Position numbers and translations under genes: made by a program
The notes under the pieces: model-generated
Told to the model about the DNA's origin: nothing
The model's database searches: none
The model's input: only the letters and a program-made list of their open reading frames with translations
In this document: positions 26,018 to 35,387 of the stretch, piece after piece
Numbering within the stretch: position 1 is the first letter of the stretch
Layout: the number at the start of each line of letters is the position of its first letter
Origin: Flavobacteriaceae bacterium
GTDB lineage: Bacteria; Bacteroidota; Bacteroidia; Flavobacteriales; Flavobacteriaceae
Direction: 5' to 3'
Assembly: GCA_018608765.1 (NCBI GenBank)
Contig: JABAYY010000081.1
Span: 1-37,973 of the forward strand
Length of the DNA: 37,973 bases

Positions 26018-26866
26018 TTGAGCGCTATTACATTTAAAACGATCGGGATTGGAGTTACTTTTTCTCCTAACCTAGAGGCTAATATTAATGAGGCGGCACG
26101 TTTAGCGTTGTGTTTTGGCAGTAAATTAGTGCTAATCCATGTCGGCGAAGCTTCTGAAAAAAAATCAAGCTCTTTCTTAAAGTTTTTAAGCCCATTTGAA
26201 AGTAAAGGCTTGGAGTTTGAATTGTTTTTCAAATCTGGAGACCCTGTGACCGTAATTCTAGGTTCTACAGAAGAAAAAAAAGTAGACTTACTCATTATTG
26301 GAGCGCTCAAAAAAGAGAATTTTCTTAAATACTACCTCGGGTCTATCGCTCGGAAAATTACGCGACAGGCAAAATGCTCTGTACTTCTTTTGATCAACCC
26401 TTCAATAGAGCGTATCCCCTGTAAGCATATTGTTGTCAACGGCCTAAAAGACCCAAAAACAAAAGAAACTGTCACAACTGCATTTTTAGTAGGCCACAAA
26501 TTAGGGGCGGATAAAATTACAGTAGTTGAAGAAATTGATCAGGAAGAAGTGAGTGTGAATGTTGATGACGATAAATCCCTCAGAAAGTCAACTATCATCA
26601 AAGAACGATTGCGTTTAAGAGAAGAAGCGCGTGTTAAGGTAGTGTTAGATACGATTCCTGCTAATTATACAAAAGATATGACTATAAAATCCCAGCCAAT
26701 TTTTGGGAAACGAGGGTATTCTATAGGGCATTACGCACAAGTAGCACGGGCAGATTTATTAGTAATGAATGCACCATCTAAAATGACGTTTTGGGACCGC
26801 TTATTTCCACACGATATCGAACACATTTTAACTGAATTACCAACCGATGTATTAATTGTACAATGA
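26018..26866 (+). CDS. Tandem universal stress protein (two UspA domains)
   Basis: A 282-residue cytosolic protein with two UspA-like domains, at about 1-135 and 140-282. The first opens FKTIGIGVTFSPNLEANINEAARLA and contains LLIIGALKKENFLKYYLGSIARKI, which resembles the UspA nucleotide-binding loop. No ATG fits: a TGA at 26015 blocks extension, so the start is the TTG at 26018, an uncommon start that may lower its output. Its stop overlaps the SulP start as ATGA. The tight coupling suggests it monitors or regulates the transporter. Nucleotide binding is not proven. Confidence 0.85.
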   Translation: MSAITFKTIGIGVTFSPNLEANINEAARLALCFGSKLVLIHVGEASEKKSSSFLKFLSPFESKGLEFELFFKSGDPVTVILGSTEEKKVDLLIIGALKKENFLKYYLGSIARKITRQAKCSVLLLINPSIERIPCKHIVVNGLKDPKTKETVTTAFLVGHKLGADKITVVEEIDQEEVSVNVDDDKSLRKSTIIKERLRLREEARVKVVLDTIPANYTKDMTIKSQPIFGKRGYSIGHYAQVARADLLVMNAPSKMTFWDRLFPHDIEHILTELPTDVLIVQ

Positions 26867-29058
26867 GAACAAAAGAAACTTCATTTGTTGGGTTTATAAA
26901 AAACCTTCCAAAAAATATGTTTTCTGGCTTAGTCGTCAGTCTAATCGCCCTTCCATTAGGCTTGGGGTTGGCCATGGCTAGTGAGGCGCCCCCTATTGCT
27001 GGGGTTATCACAGCAATCGTTGGCGGTATTATTGTCTCTATTTTAGGTGGAAGCCATGTGACTATTTCTGGGCCAGGAAACGGCCTGGTAGGGGTTGTGT
27101 TGGTAGCGATTACAACGCTTGGACTCACCGCTACTTACGCCGCAATTATCTGCTCTGGTGTAATCTTAGTAATCCTTGGCTTTTTAAGGCTCGGGAAGTT
27201 GGCAGACTACTTTCCGTCCTCAGCAATTCAGGGGATGTTAGCAGCGATTGGGCTTATTATTTTAGGAAAGCAATTCCATATAATGCTTGGAAATAAAATT
27301 GTTAGAGAAAGCGGGATTGATTATTTGTTAGAAATACCTAATACTTTGATTGCGGTCTTTAATTATCAAGACAAGGGATTAATTTATGCGGCGGTTGCGG
27401 GAATTTTAAGCTTGGCTATCATGGTTTTTTATTCAAAGATTCGAAACAAATATCTGCAACTGATTCCTGCACCCATGTGGATTGTAATTGTGTCTGTTGG
27501 GTTTAGTTATTATTATGAGTTTATCCTAAAAACGACGAATCCTATTTCGGACGCCTACATGATTCCTGGAATTCCAAATATTCAAGAAATAATAACGGAC
27601 ATTCCAACACCCAACTTTGACATGGTAGGGACGCTCTCATTTTGGTCAAGCGTCGTGGCTTTGACGTTAATTGCTAGTATCGAGTCGTTGTTAAGCATTA
27701 AGGCTGTTGATAAATTAGATGTTCTTAAAAGACGCTCCAACGTAAACAAGGACATTAAAGCTCTTGGACTGGCAACTGTCGTAAGTGGGTTTTTGGGTGG
27801 ATTAAATGTTGTTACTGTTATTGCAAGAAGCTCTGTCAATGTAAACAACGGCGGAAGTAATCGTTCGTCCAACTTGTTTCATGCCTTATTTTTGGTTGTA
27901 TTTATTGTGCTTTTTAGTACCGAACTCACAAGAATTCCACTCACCGCTTTGATGGCGATACTTGTGTATACAGGCTATAAATTAGCATCGCCAGACGTTG
28001 TCCGGCGAATTTTTACGATAGGTAAAGAACAGCTAATCATATTCTTTGCCACACTTTTTGTAACCTTAAAAGTTGGATTGATTTCTGGTATTATCGCTGG
28101 GTTGATTGCGACGTTTATTATTCATATTGTAGTCACAAAAAGTCTTAGTTTATTTATAAAAAATATTCTAAAGCCTAATGTTTTAATGTTCAAAGAGGAA
28201 AATGGAAACTATTTCATTAGTGTGAAACATTTCTGTAGTTTTCTGAATTTCAACATCCTGAAGAGTAAATTAGAGGCAATTCCTGAAAAAAGTGATGTTA
28301 TTTTGGATTTTTCATTGTGTGGTTTTGTGGATCATTCTGTTATGGAAAACGTCCATGACTATCAAGAGTTGTTTCATAAAAAAGGAGGTAATATAGGTGT
28401 GATAGGCTTAGATATTTTAGGGACAAAATCCGAACATCCTTTTGCTTTGAGGCGCTTGTTACCACTTCAAAACATTATTCCAAACAATAAAACAAAACGT
28501 CAAAAAAACCTTGAATTAGTAGCGGGTGATTTTGAATTAAAGTTTGACCCCTTAAAGCGCAAAAGCAGTCTGTTTTTAGAAAACTTCATTTACTTTAAAA
28601 CAAAAAAGGTGGAGCATGTTTTTAATCAACTTTCAGCAAAAAACAACCCCTGCCGTTTATTTGACATTACGTATTCTGAAGGTGAGTTTATCGCCAAGGA
28701 AGTTGTGCGATCCACCATGCTTTACATCAAAACATCTTCGAGTGTTCCGGCGTTTACATTAGACAAAGAGGGGTTGCTAGAGCGGCTGTATGCATTGGCG
28801 GGATATAGGGATATTGCTATTAAAAACCATGCTGATTTTTCTAACCGATTTTATTTAAGAGGCGAAAATGCGCGCGCTATCAAAACGCTTTTTACAGATG
28901 AACTTGTGCTGTTTTTTGAAAGCAATGCCTATTATCATATAGAATCTAGTAAAGATGGTTTGTTGGTTTTTAGCAAAGAACGCATCGCAAGTATTAAGGA
29001 GATTAAAGCATTACTAGACTTTGGGGTTCGACTAAACGCAATCATAAACAAGGTTTAA
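26863..29058 (+). CDS. SulP family anion transporter with STAS and extra C-terminal domain
   Basis: A 731-residue inner-membrane transporter of the SulP (SLC26-like) family, which move sulfate, bicarbonate or other anions. About 12-14 membrane segments fill residues 20-435, including the conserved GLVVSLIALPLGLGLAMAS start and the SHVTISGPGNG loop. A STAS-like domain follows at about 440-560 (VILDFSLCGFVDHSVME). The last 170 residues (about 560-731) form a further soluble domain that I do not recognise, with FYLRGENARAIKTLF and GLLVFSKERI. It is coupled to the Usp gene by a 4-base overlap. The substrate is not determinable; bicarbonate is a fair guess from marine relatives. Confidence 0.88.
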   Translation: MRTKETSFVGFIKNLPKNMFSGLVVSLIALPLGLGLAMASEAPPIAGVITAIVGGIIVSILGGSHVTISGPGNGLVGVVLVAITTLGLTATYAAIICSGVILVILGFLRLGKLADYFPSSAIQGMLAAIGLIILGKQFHIMLGNKIVRESGIDYLLEIPNTLIAVFNYQDKGLIYAAVAGILSLAIMVFYSKIRNKYLQLIPAPMWIVIVSVGFSYYYEFILKTTNPISDAYMIPGIPNIQEIITDIPTPNFDMVGTLSFWSSVVALTLIASIESLLSIKAVDKLDVLKRRSNVNKDIKALGLATVVSGFLGGLNVVTVIARSSVNVNNGGSNRSSNLFHALFLVVFIVLFSTELTRIPLTALMAILVYTGYKLASPDVVRRIFTIGKEQLIIFFATLFVTLKVGLISGIIAGLIATFIIHIVVTKSLSLFIKNILKPNVLMFKEENGNYFISVKHFCSFLNFNILKSKLEAIPEKSDVILDFSLCGFVDHSVMENVHDYQELFHKKGGNIGVIGLDILGTKSEHPFALRRLLPLQNIIPNNKTKRQKNLELVAGDFELKFDPLKRKSSLFLENFIYFKTKKVEHVFNQLSAKNNPCRLFDITYSEGEFIAKEVVRSTMLYIKTSSSVPAFTLDKEGLLERLYALAGYRDIAIKNHADFSNRFYLRGENARAIKTLFTDELVLFFESNAYYHIESSKDGLLVFSKERIASIKEIKALLDFGVRLNAIINKV

Positions 29059-29059
29059 C

Positions 29060-29917
29060 ATGAAACTATACCCCATCAATGTTGGTAATTTTAAGTTAGA
29101 CGGTGGCGCGATGTTTGGTGTGGTTCCAAAATCTATTTGGAGTAAGACAAACCCTGCCGACGAAAATAACATGATTGACATAGCGTCTCGCTGTTTATTA
29201 ATTGAAGATGGAAACCGTTTGATTTTGATAGATACAGGAATGGGGACCAAGCAAAGTGATAAGTTTTTTAATTACTATTACCGCTGGGGAACACACACAT
29301 TGGATGGGGCACTTGCTTCGCACGGGTTTTGTAAAGATGATGTCACGGATGTGTTTTTGACTCACTTACATTTTGATCATTGTGGCGGTTGTGTGCAGTG
29401 GAATTCTGATAAAACAGGCTATGAAATTGCCTTTAAAAATGCTACTTTTTGGAGTAATGAGGACCACTGGAAGTGGGCAATAAATCCAAACAAGAGAGAG
29501 AGTGCTTCATTTTTGTCTGAAAATATTAGGCCTGTAAAAGCTAGTGGGCACTTGAAACACCTCACTGTTCCTAACGGAGATATATTACACAACACTAATT
29601 TGGGATTTGATGTGTTTTTTGCAAACGGTCACACGGACAAACAAATGATACCTATGATTTCTTACAAAGGAAAAACCATATGTTTTATGGCGGATTTACT
29701 ACCAACCGTTGGGCATATCTCCCTGCCGTTTGTGATGGGATACGACACAAGACCTTTACTAACCTTAGATGAAAAAGAGCGTTTTTTAAAACTGGCTGCA
29801 GATAAAAATTATTTTTTATTTTTGGAGCATGACGCGCACAACGAATTAATTACTGTCAAGCATACCGAAAAAGGAGTGCGTCTCGGTGATATTCACGATT
29901 TTAATAATCTATTTTAA
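29060..29917 (+). CDS. MBL fold metallo-hydrolase
   Basis: A 285-residue metallo-beta-lactamase fold hydrolase. The signature THLHFDHCGG (101-110) carries the usual HxHxDH metal ligands, with further ligands in FANGHTDKQ (about residue 192) and LEHDAHN near the C-terminus. There is no signal peptide, so it is cytosolic. The pattern resembles the lactonase/AidB-like branch of small MBL hydrolases, but the substrate cannot be told. It starts one base after the SulP stop, and the S8 protease gene starts 10 bases after its stop. Confidence 0.85.
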   Translation: MKLYPINVGNFKLDGGAMFGVVPKSIWSKTNPADENNMIDIASRCLLIEDGNRLILIDTGMGTKQSDKFFNYYYRWGTHTLDGALASHGFCKDDVTDVFLTHLHFDHCGGCVQWNSDKTGYEIAFKNATFWSNEDHWKWAINPNKRESASFLSENIRPVKASGHLKHLTVPNGDILHNTNLGFDVFFANGHTDKQMIPMISYKGKTICFMADLLPTVGHISLPFVMGYDTRPLLTLDEKERFLKLAADKNYFLFLEHDAHNELITVKHTEKGVRLGDIHDFNNLF

Positions 29918-29927
29918 TCCCAAAAAG

Positions 29928-31541
29928 ATGAAACAAGCCCTACACAAACAGTTTCTAAAATTCACCTATTTTTTAGGGGTATTCTTGATCTTAAGTTGCG
30001 GATCTCGATCTGCTGTCTTATCAACTCCTATTGGGAATATTGATTTAACGCCTCTTAAAGCAATAGAACTTACTGATGCCGAAGAAAAAGAATGGAGTCA
30101 TTTGGATCTCAAAACGGATACAATTCCCGGTGTTAGTTTACAGAGGGCCTACAAAGAACTGGTGAAGCCTAAAAGTAAAACCATTATTGTGGCGGTTATT
30201 GACTCTGGAATCGATATTGATCATGAAGATCTTAAAGAGAATATCTGGGTCAATTCAGGTGAAATACCAAACAATGGAAAAGACGATGACGCTAATGGCT
30301 ATATTGACGATGTTAATGGTTGGAATTTTTTGGGAAATGCAAGCAATGAACAATTAGAATACGTAAGGTTGGTAGCAAGTGGCGACACAAGCAACCCACG
30401 ATTTACGGAAGCGAAAGAGCTGCTCTCTAAAGAATACGAAAAGACCAATAAAAACAAGAAGCAATACGATGAAATCTTAACACAGTTGACAACATCAGAT
30501 GCTGCAGTAGCAAAGTATCTAAAAAAGACGCACTATACCAAAGAAGATGTTGATGGAATCTTTACAACTGACTGGGATCTACTTAAACATGCTAGGATCA
30601 TTAAGCAGTCCTACGGTTTTGGGTTTGATAGTGTTGAGGCTCTGATGAAAGATTTAAAAACTGGTTTAAAAGCGTTTAATGAGCGCTTGGACTATAAACT
30701 CAATATAGGTTTTGATGGAAGAAAAATTGTTGGAGATAATCCCAATGACTTAAATGACCGGAACTATGGAAATAGTGATGTCAGGGCGAAAAATGGTCGC
30801 ACTCATGGAACGCACGTTTCTGGGATAATCGCTGCTAAACGCAACAATGGTATCGGCATAAATGGTGCTGCTAATAATGTAAAAATTATGGCAATCCGCA
30901 ACACACCAAGCGGCGACGAATACGATAAGGATGTCGCTTTAGGTGTGTATTACGCCGTTGATAATGGTGCTAAAGTGATTAATATGAGTTTTGGAAAAAG
31001 CTTTTCACCTCACAGCGATTGGGTAAGAAATGCTATTGCTTATGCTGCTGAAAACGATGTGTTAATTGTAGCGGCTTCAGGAAATGATGGTAAAAACACC
31101 GATCTGAAAAATTACTTCCCAAATGATCAAATAAACAATGGAACTGAGGTTTCAAACACCTTTTTGAAGGTCGGCTCAAATGGTCCTAAATATGGTTCTT
31201 CCTTGGTTGCTAGCTATTCAAACTATGGGAAAAGTACTGTAGATGTTTTTGCACCTGGTTCTCAAATTTATTCAACCTATCCAAAAGAAAGCTACGAATT
31301 TGCAAGTGGCACCTCTATGGCAGCTCCTTTAGTGGCGGGTGTGGCTGCTTTGATCTTTTCACAATATCCAAACCTCAGCGCTGCTCAAGTAAAACAAATA
31401 CTCATCACATCAGGAATCGCTATCAACAAAAAGATGTCTCTTGGAGACGGAACTACGAAGCCGTTTTCTGAATTATCAAAATCTGGGAAAATAATCAACG
31501 CTTACAACGCTTTGATAATGGCATCAAAACTATCTAAATAA
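29928..31541 (+). CDS. S8 (subtilisin) family serine protease, lipoprotein
   Basis: A 537-residue surface or periplasmic protease. I chose the ATG at 29928 because it gives a proper lipoprotein signal with LILSC (Cys at 24); a longer frame from 29886 would overlap the MBL gene and spoil the signal. The catalytic triad is Asp92 (VAVIDSGID), His293 (THGTHVSG) and Ser463 (SGTSMAAP), with the oxyanion Asn386 in AASGND. An insertion of about 200 residues separates Asp and His, much longer than in subtilisin, rich in charged helices. No Por or Pro-domain C-terminal tail is seen. Confidence 0.93.
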   Translation: MKQALHKQFLKFTYFLGVFLILSCGSRSAVLSTPIGNIDLTPLKAIELTDAEEKEWSHLDLKTDTIPGVSLQRAYKELVKPKSKTIIVAVIDSGIDIDHEDLKENIWVNSGEIPNNGKDDDANGYIDDVNGWNFLGNASNEQLEYVRLVASGDTSNPRFTEAKELLSKEYEKTNKNKKQYDEILTQLTTSDAAVAKYLKKTHYTKEDVDGIFTTDWDLLKHARIIKQSYGFGFDSVEALMKDLKTGLKAFNERLDYKLNIGFDGRKIVGDNPNDLNDRNYGNSDVRAKNGRTHGTHVSGIIAAKRNNGIGINGAANNVKIMAIRNTPSGDEYDKDVALGVYYAVDNGAKVINMSFGKSFSPHSDWVRNAIAYAAENDVLIVAASGNDGKNTDLKNYFPNDQINNGTEVSNTFLKVGSNGPKYGSSLVASYSNYGKSTVDVFAPGSQIYSTYPKESYEFASGTSMAAPLVAGVAALIFSQYPNLSAAQVKQILITSGIAINKKMSLGDGTTKPFSELSKSGKIINAYNALIMASKLSK

Positions 31542-31552
31542 TATATACTAAT

Positions 31553-33379
31553 ATGAAACATACATTTTACTTACTTGCATTATTATTGGGATTAAATTCC
31601 CTATACGGTCAAAATAATTTTGAGTACTGGCAACAACATGTGGACTACGAGATGGACGTAAAAATTGATGTGAATACCTTCAATTATGGGGGAACTCAAA
31701 AACTAATTTATACCAACAACTCTCCAGATGATTTGGGGCGCGTGTTTTATCATTTATTTTACAATGCTTTTCAGCCTGGCAGTGAAATGGATGTACGTTC
31801 CCTTACTATTGCAGATGCAGATTCAAGAGTTGAAGATCGAATTAGTAAACTTAAAAAAGAAGATTTTGGATTTCTAAACGTTGTTAGCTTGACCCAAAAT
31901 AGTGTTCCATTAGAGTATACTGTGGCTGGAACCGTGTTGGAAGTTCAATTAAACACGCCTATCAAATCAGGAGAGTCCGCGTTGTTTGAAATGACTTTTG
32001 AAGGGCAAATACCGCCTGTTATTCGTAGAGCAGGAAAAAACAGTAAAGAAGGTGTAGCGCTCTCTATGGCGCAGTGGTACCCAAAAATGGCAGAATATGA
32101 TTTTGAGGGCTGGCATGCCGACCCTTATATTGGAAGAGAATTTCATGGAGTATGGGGCGATTTTGATGTGAAACTAACCCTAGATAAAAGCTATACAGTT
32201 GGTGGGACAGGGTACTTACAAAACCCTACTGAGATTGGGCATGGTTATGGAACTAAAGAAACAAAAAACAAGACCGATTTGTTAACGTGGCATTTTGTAG
32301 CTCCAAATGTTCATGATTTTACATGGGCTGCAGACCCTATGTTTGTTCATGACACCCTACAAGTTCCGGACGGACCGTTGTTACATTTTTTGTACAAAAA
32401 GTCTTTAAAACGTGAATTCAAAAAAAGGTGGAAAGACCTACAAGAACCAACAAGTGAGATAATGCAATACTACAGCAACAACGTTGGAAAATATCCTTAT
32501 GAACAATACTCCGTGATTCAAGGGGGTGATGGCGGTATGGAATACGGCATGTGTACACTTATTACGGGAGAACGCAGTTTTGAAAGCTTGGTGGGAGTAA
32601 CGGCCCATGAAATTGGACACACCTGGTTTCAGTTTTTAATGGCTTCAAACGAAAGTAAACACCCATGGCTCGATGAGGGCTTCGCGGAGTACACATGTAC
32701 GTTTATTGAAAATGAAATTTTTGGCGTAAAGACCACTGAGCCTATGAAACGCAATTTCGATCGCTATTACAATCTCGCGCTAAGCGGTAAAGAGCAACCC
32801 ATGAGTACGCACGCAGACCGATTTGCTTACAATACTGCGTATAGCATCTCAACATACAGTAAGGGTGCATTGGTGTTGGCACAATTACGATATATTATAG
32901 GGGAGGAAAATTTTTGGGAAACCTTAAAAAAATATTTTGAGGATTGGGCGTTTAAACATCCGACTCCAAACGACTTTATCCGTTGTGCCGAAAAAACTTC
33001 TGGTTTGGAATTGGAATGGTTTTTGACCGATTGGACGCAAACCACCAATACAATTGATTACGGAGTTAAAGAGGTGATTGCTTTTGAGGGGCAATCAGTT
33101 GTGACGTTGGAGCGCATTGGACTAATGCCAATGCCTGTAGAGGTACAAGTGCTGATGAAAGATGGGAGCGCTATAAATTATTACATACCTTTACAGATGA
33201 TGCGGGGTGAAAAACCACTTACGAGTAATGAGGTATTATTAAAAGATTGGGCTTGGGCACACCCAGAATATCGTTTTTCTGTAGATGTAGATCCATCAAA
33301 AATTGGGTCTATTACCGTGGATGTAAACAAAGAAACGGCAGATGTAAACAAAGAAAACAATCAGCTTATAGTATTATAA
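31553..33379 (+). CDS. M1 family zinc aminopeptidase
   Basis: A 608-residue exported gluzincin. A signal peptide (about 1-19) is followed by a beta domain and then the catalytic domain. The GGMEYG substrate-binding motif is at about 328-333. The zinc motif HEIGH is at 352-356 with the second glutamate E375 in WLDEGFAEY, and a catalytic-type Tyr lies in TYSKGALVL (about 437). The C-terminal helical domain found in larger M1 enzymes is absent or short. It is 11 bases after the S8 protease gene and 3 before rnpA, so these genes are probably one transcript. It likely trims peptides in the periplasm. Confidence 0.94.
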   Translation: MKHTFYLLALLLGLNSLYGQNNFEYWQQHVDYEMDVKIDVNTFNYGGTQKLIYTNNSPDDLGRVFYHLFYNAFQPGSEMDVRSLTIADADSRVEDRISKLKKEDFGFLNVVSLTQNSVPLEYTVAGTVLEVQLNTPIKSGESALFEMTFEGQIPPVIRRAGKNSKEGVALSMAQWYPKMAEYDFEGWHADPYIGREFHGVWGDFDVKLTLDKSYTVGGTGYLQNPTEIGHGYGTKETKNKTDLLTWHFVAPNVHDFTWAADPMFVHDTLQVPDGPLLHFLYKKSLKREFKKRWKDLQEPTSEIMQYYSNNVGKYPYEQYSVIQGGDGGMEYGMCTLITGERSFESLVGVTAHEIGHTWFQFLMASNESKHPWLDEGFAEYTCTFIENEIFGVKTTEPMKRNFDRYYNLALSGKEQPMSTHADRFAYNTAYSISTYSKGALVLAQLRYIIGEENFWETLKKYFEDWAFKHPTPNDFIRCAEKTSGLELEWFLTDWTQTTNTIDYGVKEVIAFEGQSVVTLERIGLMPMPVEVQVLMKDGSAINYYIPLQMMRGEKPLTSNEVLLKDWAWAHPEYRFSVDVDPSKIGSITVDVNKETADVNKENNQLIVL

Positions 33380-33382
33380 TAA

Positions 33383-33730
33383 ATGGAACGTTTAAAAGGA
33401 AAAAAGCAAATAGAGCAGTTGTTCATTACTGGAGTTTCGGTGGGGGCATTTCCTTTAAGAATGGTGTATTTAAAAGGTGGTGACAAACATTTGGTGGGGG
33501 TTTCTGTGAGCAAAAAACATTTTAAAAATGCGGTGGATCGCAACCGAATTAAACGCCTTTTAAGGGTGGCTGTAGAAAAACAACTCGCTATGACACTAGA
33601 AAAAATGGAATCGAAATTCTGTTTAATGGTTTTATATGTTGGAAAAGAAATGCCCAACTCACCTCAACTAAAAGAGCAGTTTGAATTTCTAATAAAACGT
33701 TTTAATAAAAAAGAAGCGCATGAACTTTAG
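33383..33730 (+). CDS. rnpA: Ribonuclease P protein component
   Basis: The protein subunit of RNase P, which removes 5' leaders from tRNA precursors. The 115-residue protein has the basic signature VDRNRIKRLLR (51-61) and the preceding LVGVSVSKKHFKNA segment. Length and charge are typical. In most bacteria rnpA follows dnaA and rpmH; here it sits between an M1 and an S41 peptidase gene, 3 bases from one and overlapping the other by 11 bases. Its expression is therefore tied to an envelope-protease run. Confidence 0.93.
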   Translation: MERLKGKKQIEQLFITGVSVGAFPLRMVYLKGGDKHLVGVSVSKKHFKNAVDRNRIKRLLRVAVEKQLAMTLEKMESKFCLMVLYVGKEMPNSPQLKEQFEFLIKRFNKKEAHEL

Positions 33731-35351
33731 CCTTAAAAAAAGAGGAATATTACTGGGAATTATAGCGTTGGTTTTTATCTCGACCACAGCTTATAAAAAC
33801 GATTATTTTGAAATTGCTAAGCAGTTGGATATTTTCACTACCCTGTTTAAGGAGGTTAACATGAATTATGTGGATGAAACAAACCCCGCTGATTTAATGC
33901 AAGAAAGTGTCAATCAGATGCTGAAAGAGTTAGACCCTTACACAACTTATATGAACGAGCAGGATGTAGAAAGGGCTCGAATGTATCAATCAGGAGCTTA
34001 TGTTGGAATTGGAGCAACCATTAATACGTCAGAGAATAAATTAGTTGTTGTTGAGGTTTATAAAGATTTACCTGCGGATAAGGTAGGGTTAAAATCGGGG
34101 GACGAAATTATTAAGATTGATGGGCTCGCGGTGAGTGATTTAAAAGAAAGTGCGACCCAATTTTTGAATGGGAAAAAAAACACAAAAGTGTCCTTAACAT
34201 ACCTTCGTGATGATAAAGCGACTGATATAGTTGTATCTAGAGGAGATGTAAAACCAAAGGCGGTTCCAGTTTCTAAACTGTTGTCAAATGGCATTGGCTA
34301 TATTGCTTTAGATCGTTTTACAAAAACAGCTTCTAAGGAAGTAGAAGGCGCACTGAAATTGATGCTTATAGATGAAGCAAAAGGGGTTGTTTTAGATTTG
34401 AGAAACAATCCGGGGGGGTTACTTCACGAAGCGGTTAAAATTGTAAATTTATTTGTTCCTAAAGGGCAGTTGGTGGTGTCAACAAAATCGAACGTTGAAA
34501 CTTACAACCAGACATTTGAAACTCAGAAACAACCGTTGAGTTTAGAAATTCCATTGGTTGTTTTAATAAACCAAAACAGTGCTTCTGCTAGTGAAATTGT
34601 GGCGGGGGCGCTTCAGGATTTAGACCGTGCTGTCATTGTTGGAAAAAGGAGTTTTGGAAAAGGTTTGGTGCAAAGACCTAAACCCTTGCCTTACGGATCG
34701 CAATTAAAAGTAACTATCTCTCGTTACTACACACCCTCTGGGCGTTGTATTCAAGCCCTAGACTATAGAAATCGAAAAAAGGATGGGTCTGCTGTTCGAT
34801 ATGATAAAAACCAGTACACTGCCTTTAAAACTACAAATGGTAGGACGGTATATGATGGTGGAGGAATTGAGCCTGATATAATCGTTGGGAAAGAGAAGCC
34901 CAATAAGTTCATAGAGAAGCTTTTAAAAAGTTCCTTGGTGTTTGATTACTCAAATCAATATTTTCATAACAATACCGTTGGTGATATGGAAAGCTTCCGC
35001 TTGGATAAAAAAGATTTTGAGCGTTTTAAAAAAATGAGTCTTGATAAAAAATACAGTAATATAAGTGACGCTCAAGAAGCTATTGATCAATTAAAAAACA
35101 CACTAAGTGAAGAGGGTTTTAGGGCGATGGAACGAGGTTTGGAAGACTTAGAAGCATCTGTTCAGACGACCAAAATGGAGTTAATTGAGGCTTTTAAAAA
35201 TGATATCAATGCCACTTTGGAAGGAGAAATAATAAAACGCTATTTTTACAGGGAGGGAATGTACACGTATTTTCTTGCTACAAACAACGAGGTGTTTAAG
35301 GCGCAAGAAATTATAAATGATAGTGAACTCTATAAAAATATATTAAGGTAA
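33720..35351 (+). CDS. S41 family C-terminal processing protease (CtpA-like)
   Basis: A 543-residue membrane-anchored or exported protease. A basic start followed by an N-terminal hydrophobic segment at about 9-24, then a helical region, a PDZ domain at about 90-175 (including KVGLKSGDEIIKIDG), and the S41 catalytic core. Catalytic residues are S289 in NQNSASASEI and K314 in SFGKGLVQ, with the expected 25-residue spacing. The region beyond 430 is a helical tail of about 110 residues not needed for catalysis. The gene overlaps rnpA by 11 bases. Confidence 0.94.
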   Translation: MNFSLKKRGILLGIIALVFISTTAYKNDYFEIAKQLDIFTTLFKEVNMNYVDETNPADLMQESVNQMLKELDPYTTYMNEQDVERARMYQSGAYVGIGATINTSENKLVVVEVYKDLPADKVGLKSGDEIIKIDGLAVSDLKESATQFLNGKKNTKVSLTYLRDDKATDIVVSRGDVKPKAVPVSKLLSNGIGYIALDRFTKTASKEVEGALKLMLIDEAKGVVLDLRNNPGGLLHEAVKIVNLFVPKGQLVVSTKSNVETYNQTFETQKQPLSLEIPLVVLINQNSASASEIVAGALQDLDRAVIVGKRSFGKGLVQRPKPLPYGSQLKVTISRYYTPSGRCIQALDYRNRKKDGSAVRYDKNQYTAFKTTNGRTVYDGGGIEPDIIVGKEKPNKFIEKLLKSSLVFDYSNQYFHNNTVGDMESFRLDKKDFERFKKMSLDKKYSNISDAQEAIDQLKNTLSEEGFRAMERGLEDLEASVQTTKMELIEAFKNDINATLEGEIIKRYFYREGMYTYFLATNNEVFKAQEIINDSELYKNILR

Positions 35352-35387
35352 ACAGATGTATATCGACATTTAAGAATTGAAAATAAG

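Noticed and set aside
26002-26310. 102-residue open frame opposite the Usp gene, and 116 residues opposite the SulP start
   Set aside because: Both are antisense to conserved domains and show no family similarity that I recognise.
29886-29927. Upstream ATG at 29886 for the S8 protease
   Set aside because: It overlaps the MBL gene and adds 14 hydrophobic residues before a good lipoprotein signal; the ATG at 29928 fits better.
33361-33657. 98-residue open frame opposite rnpA
   Set aside because: The sense strand is clearly rnpA; the antisense frame is an artefact of its codon use.
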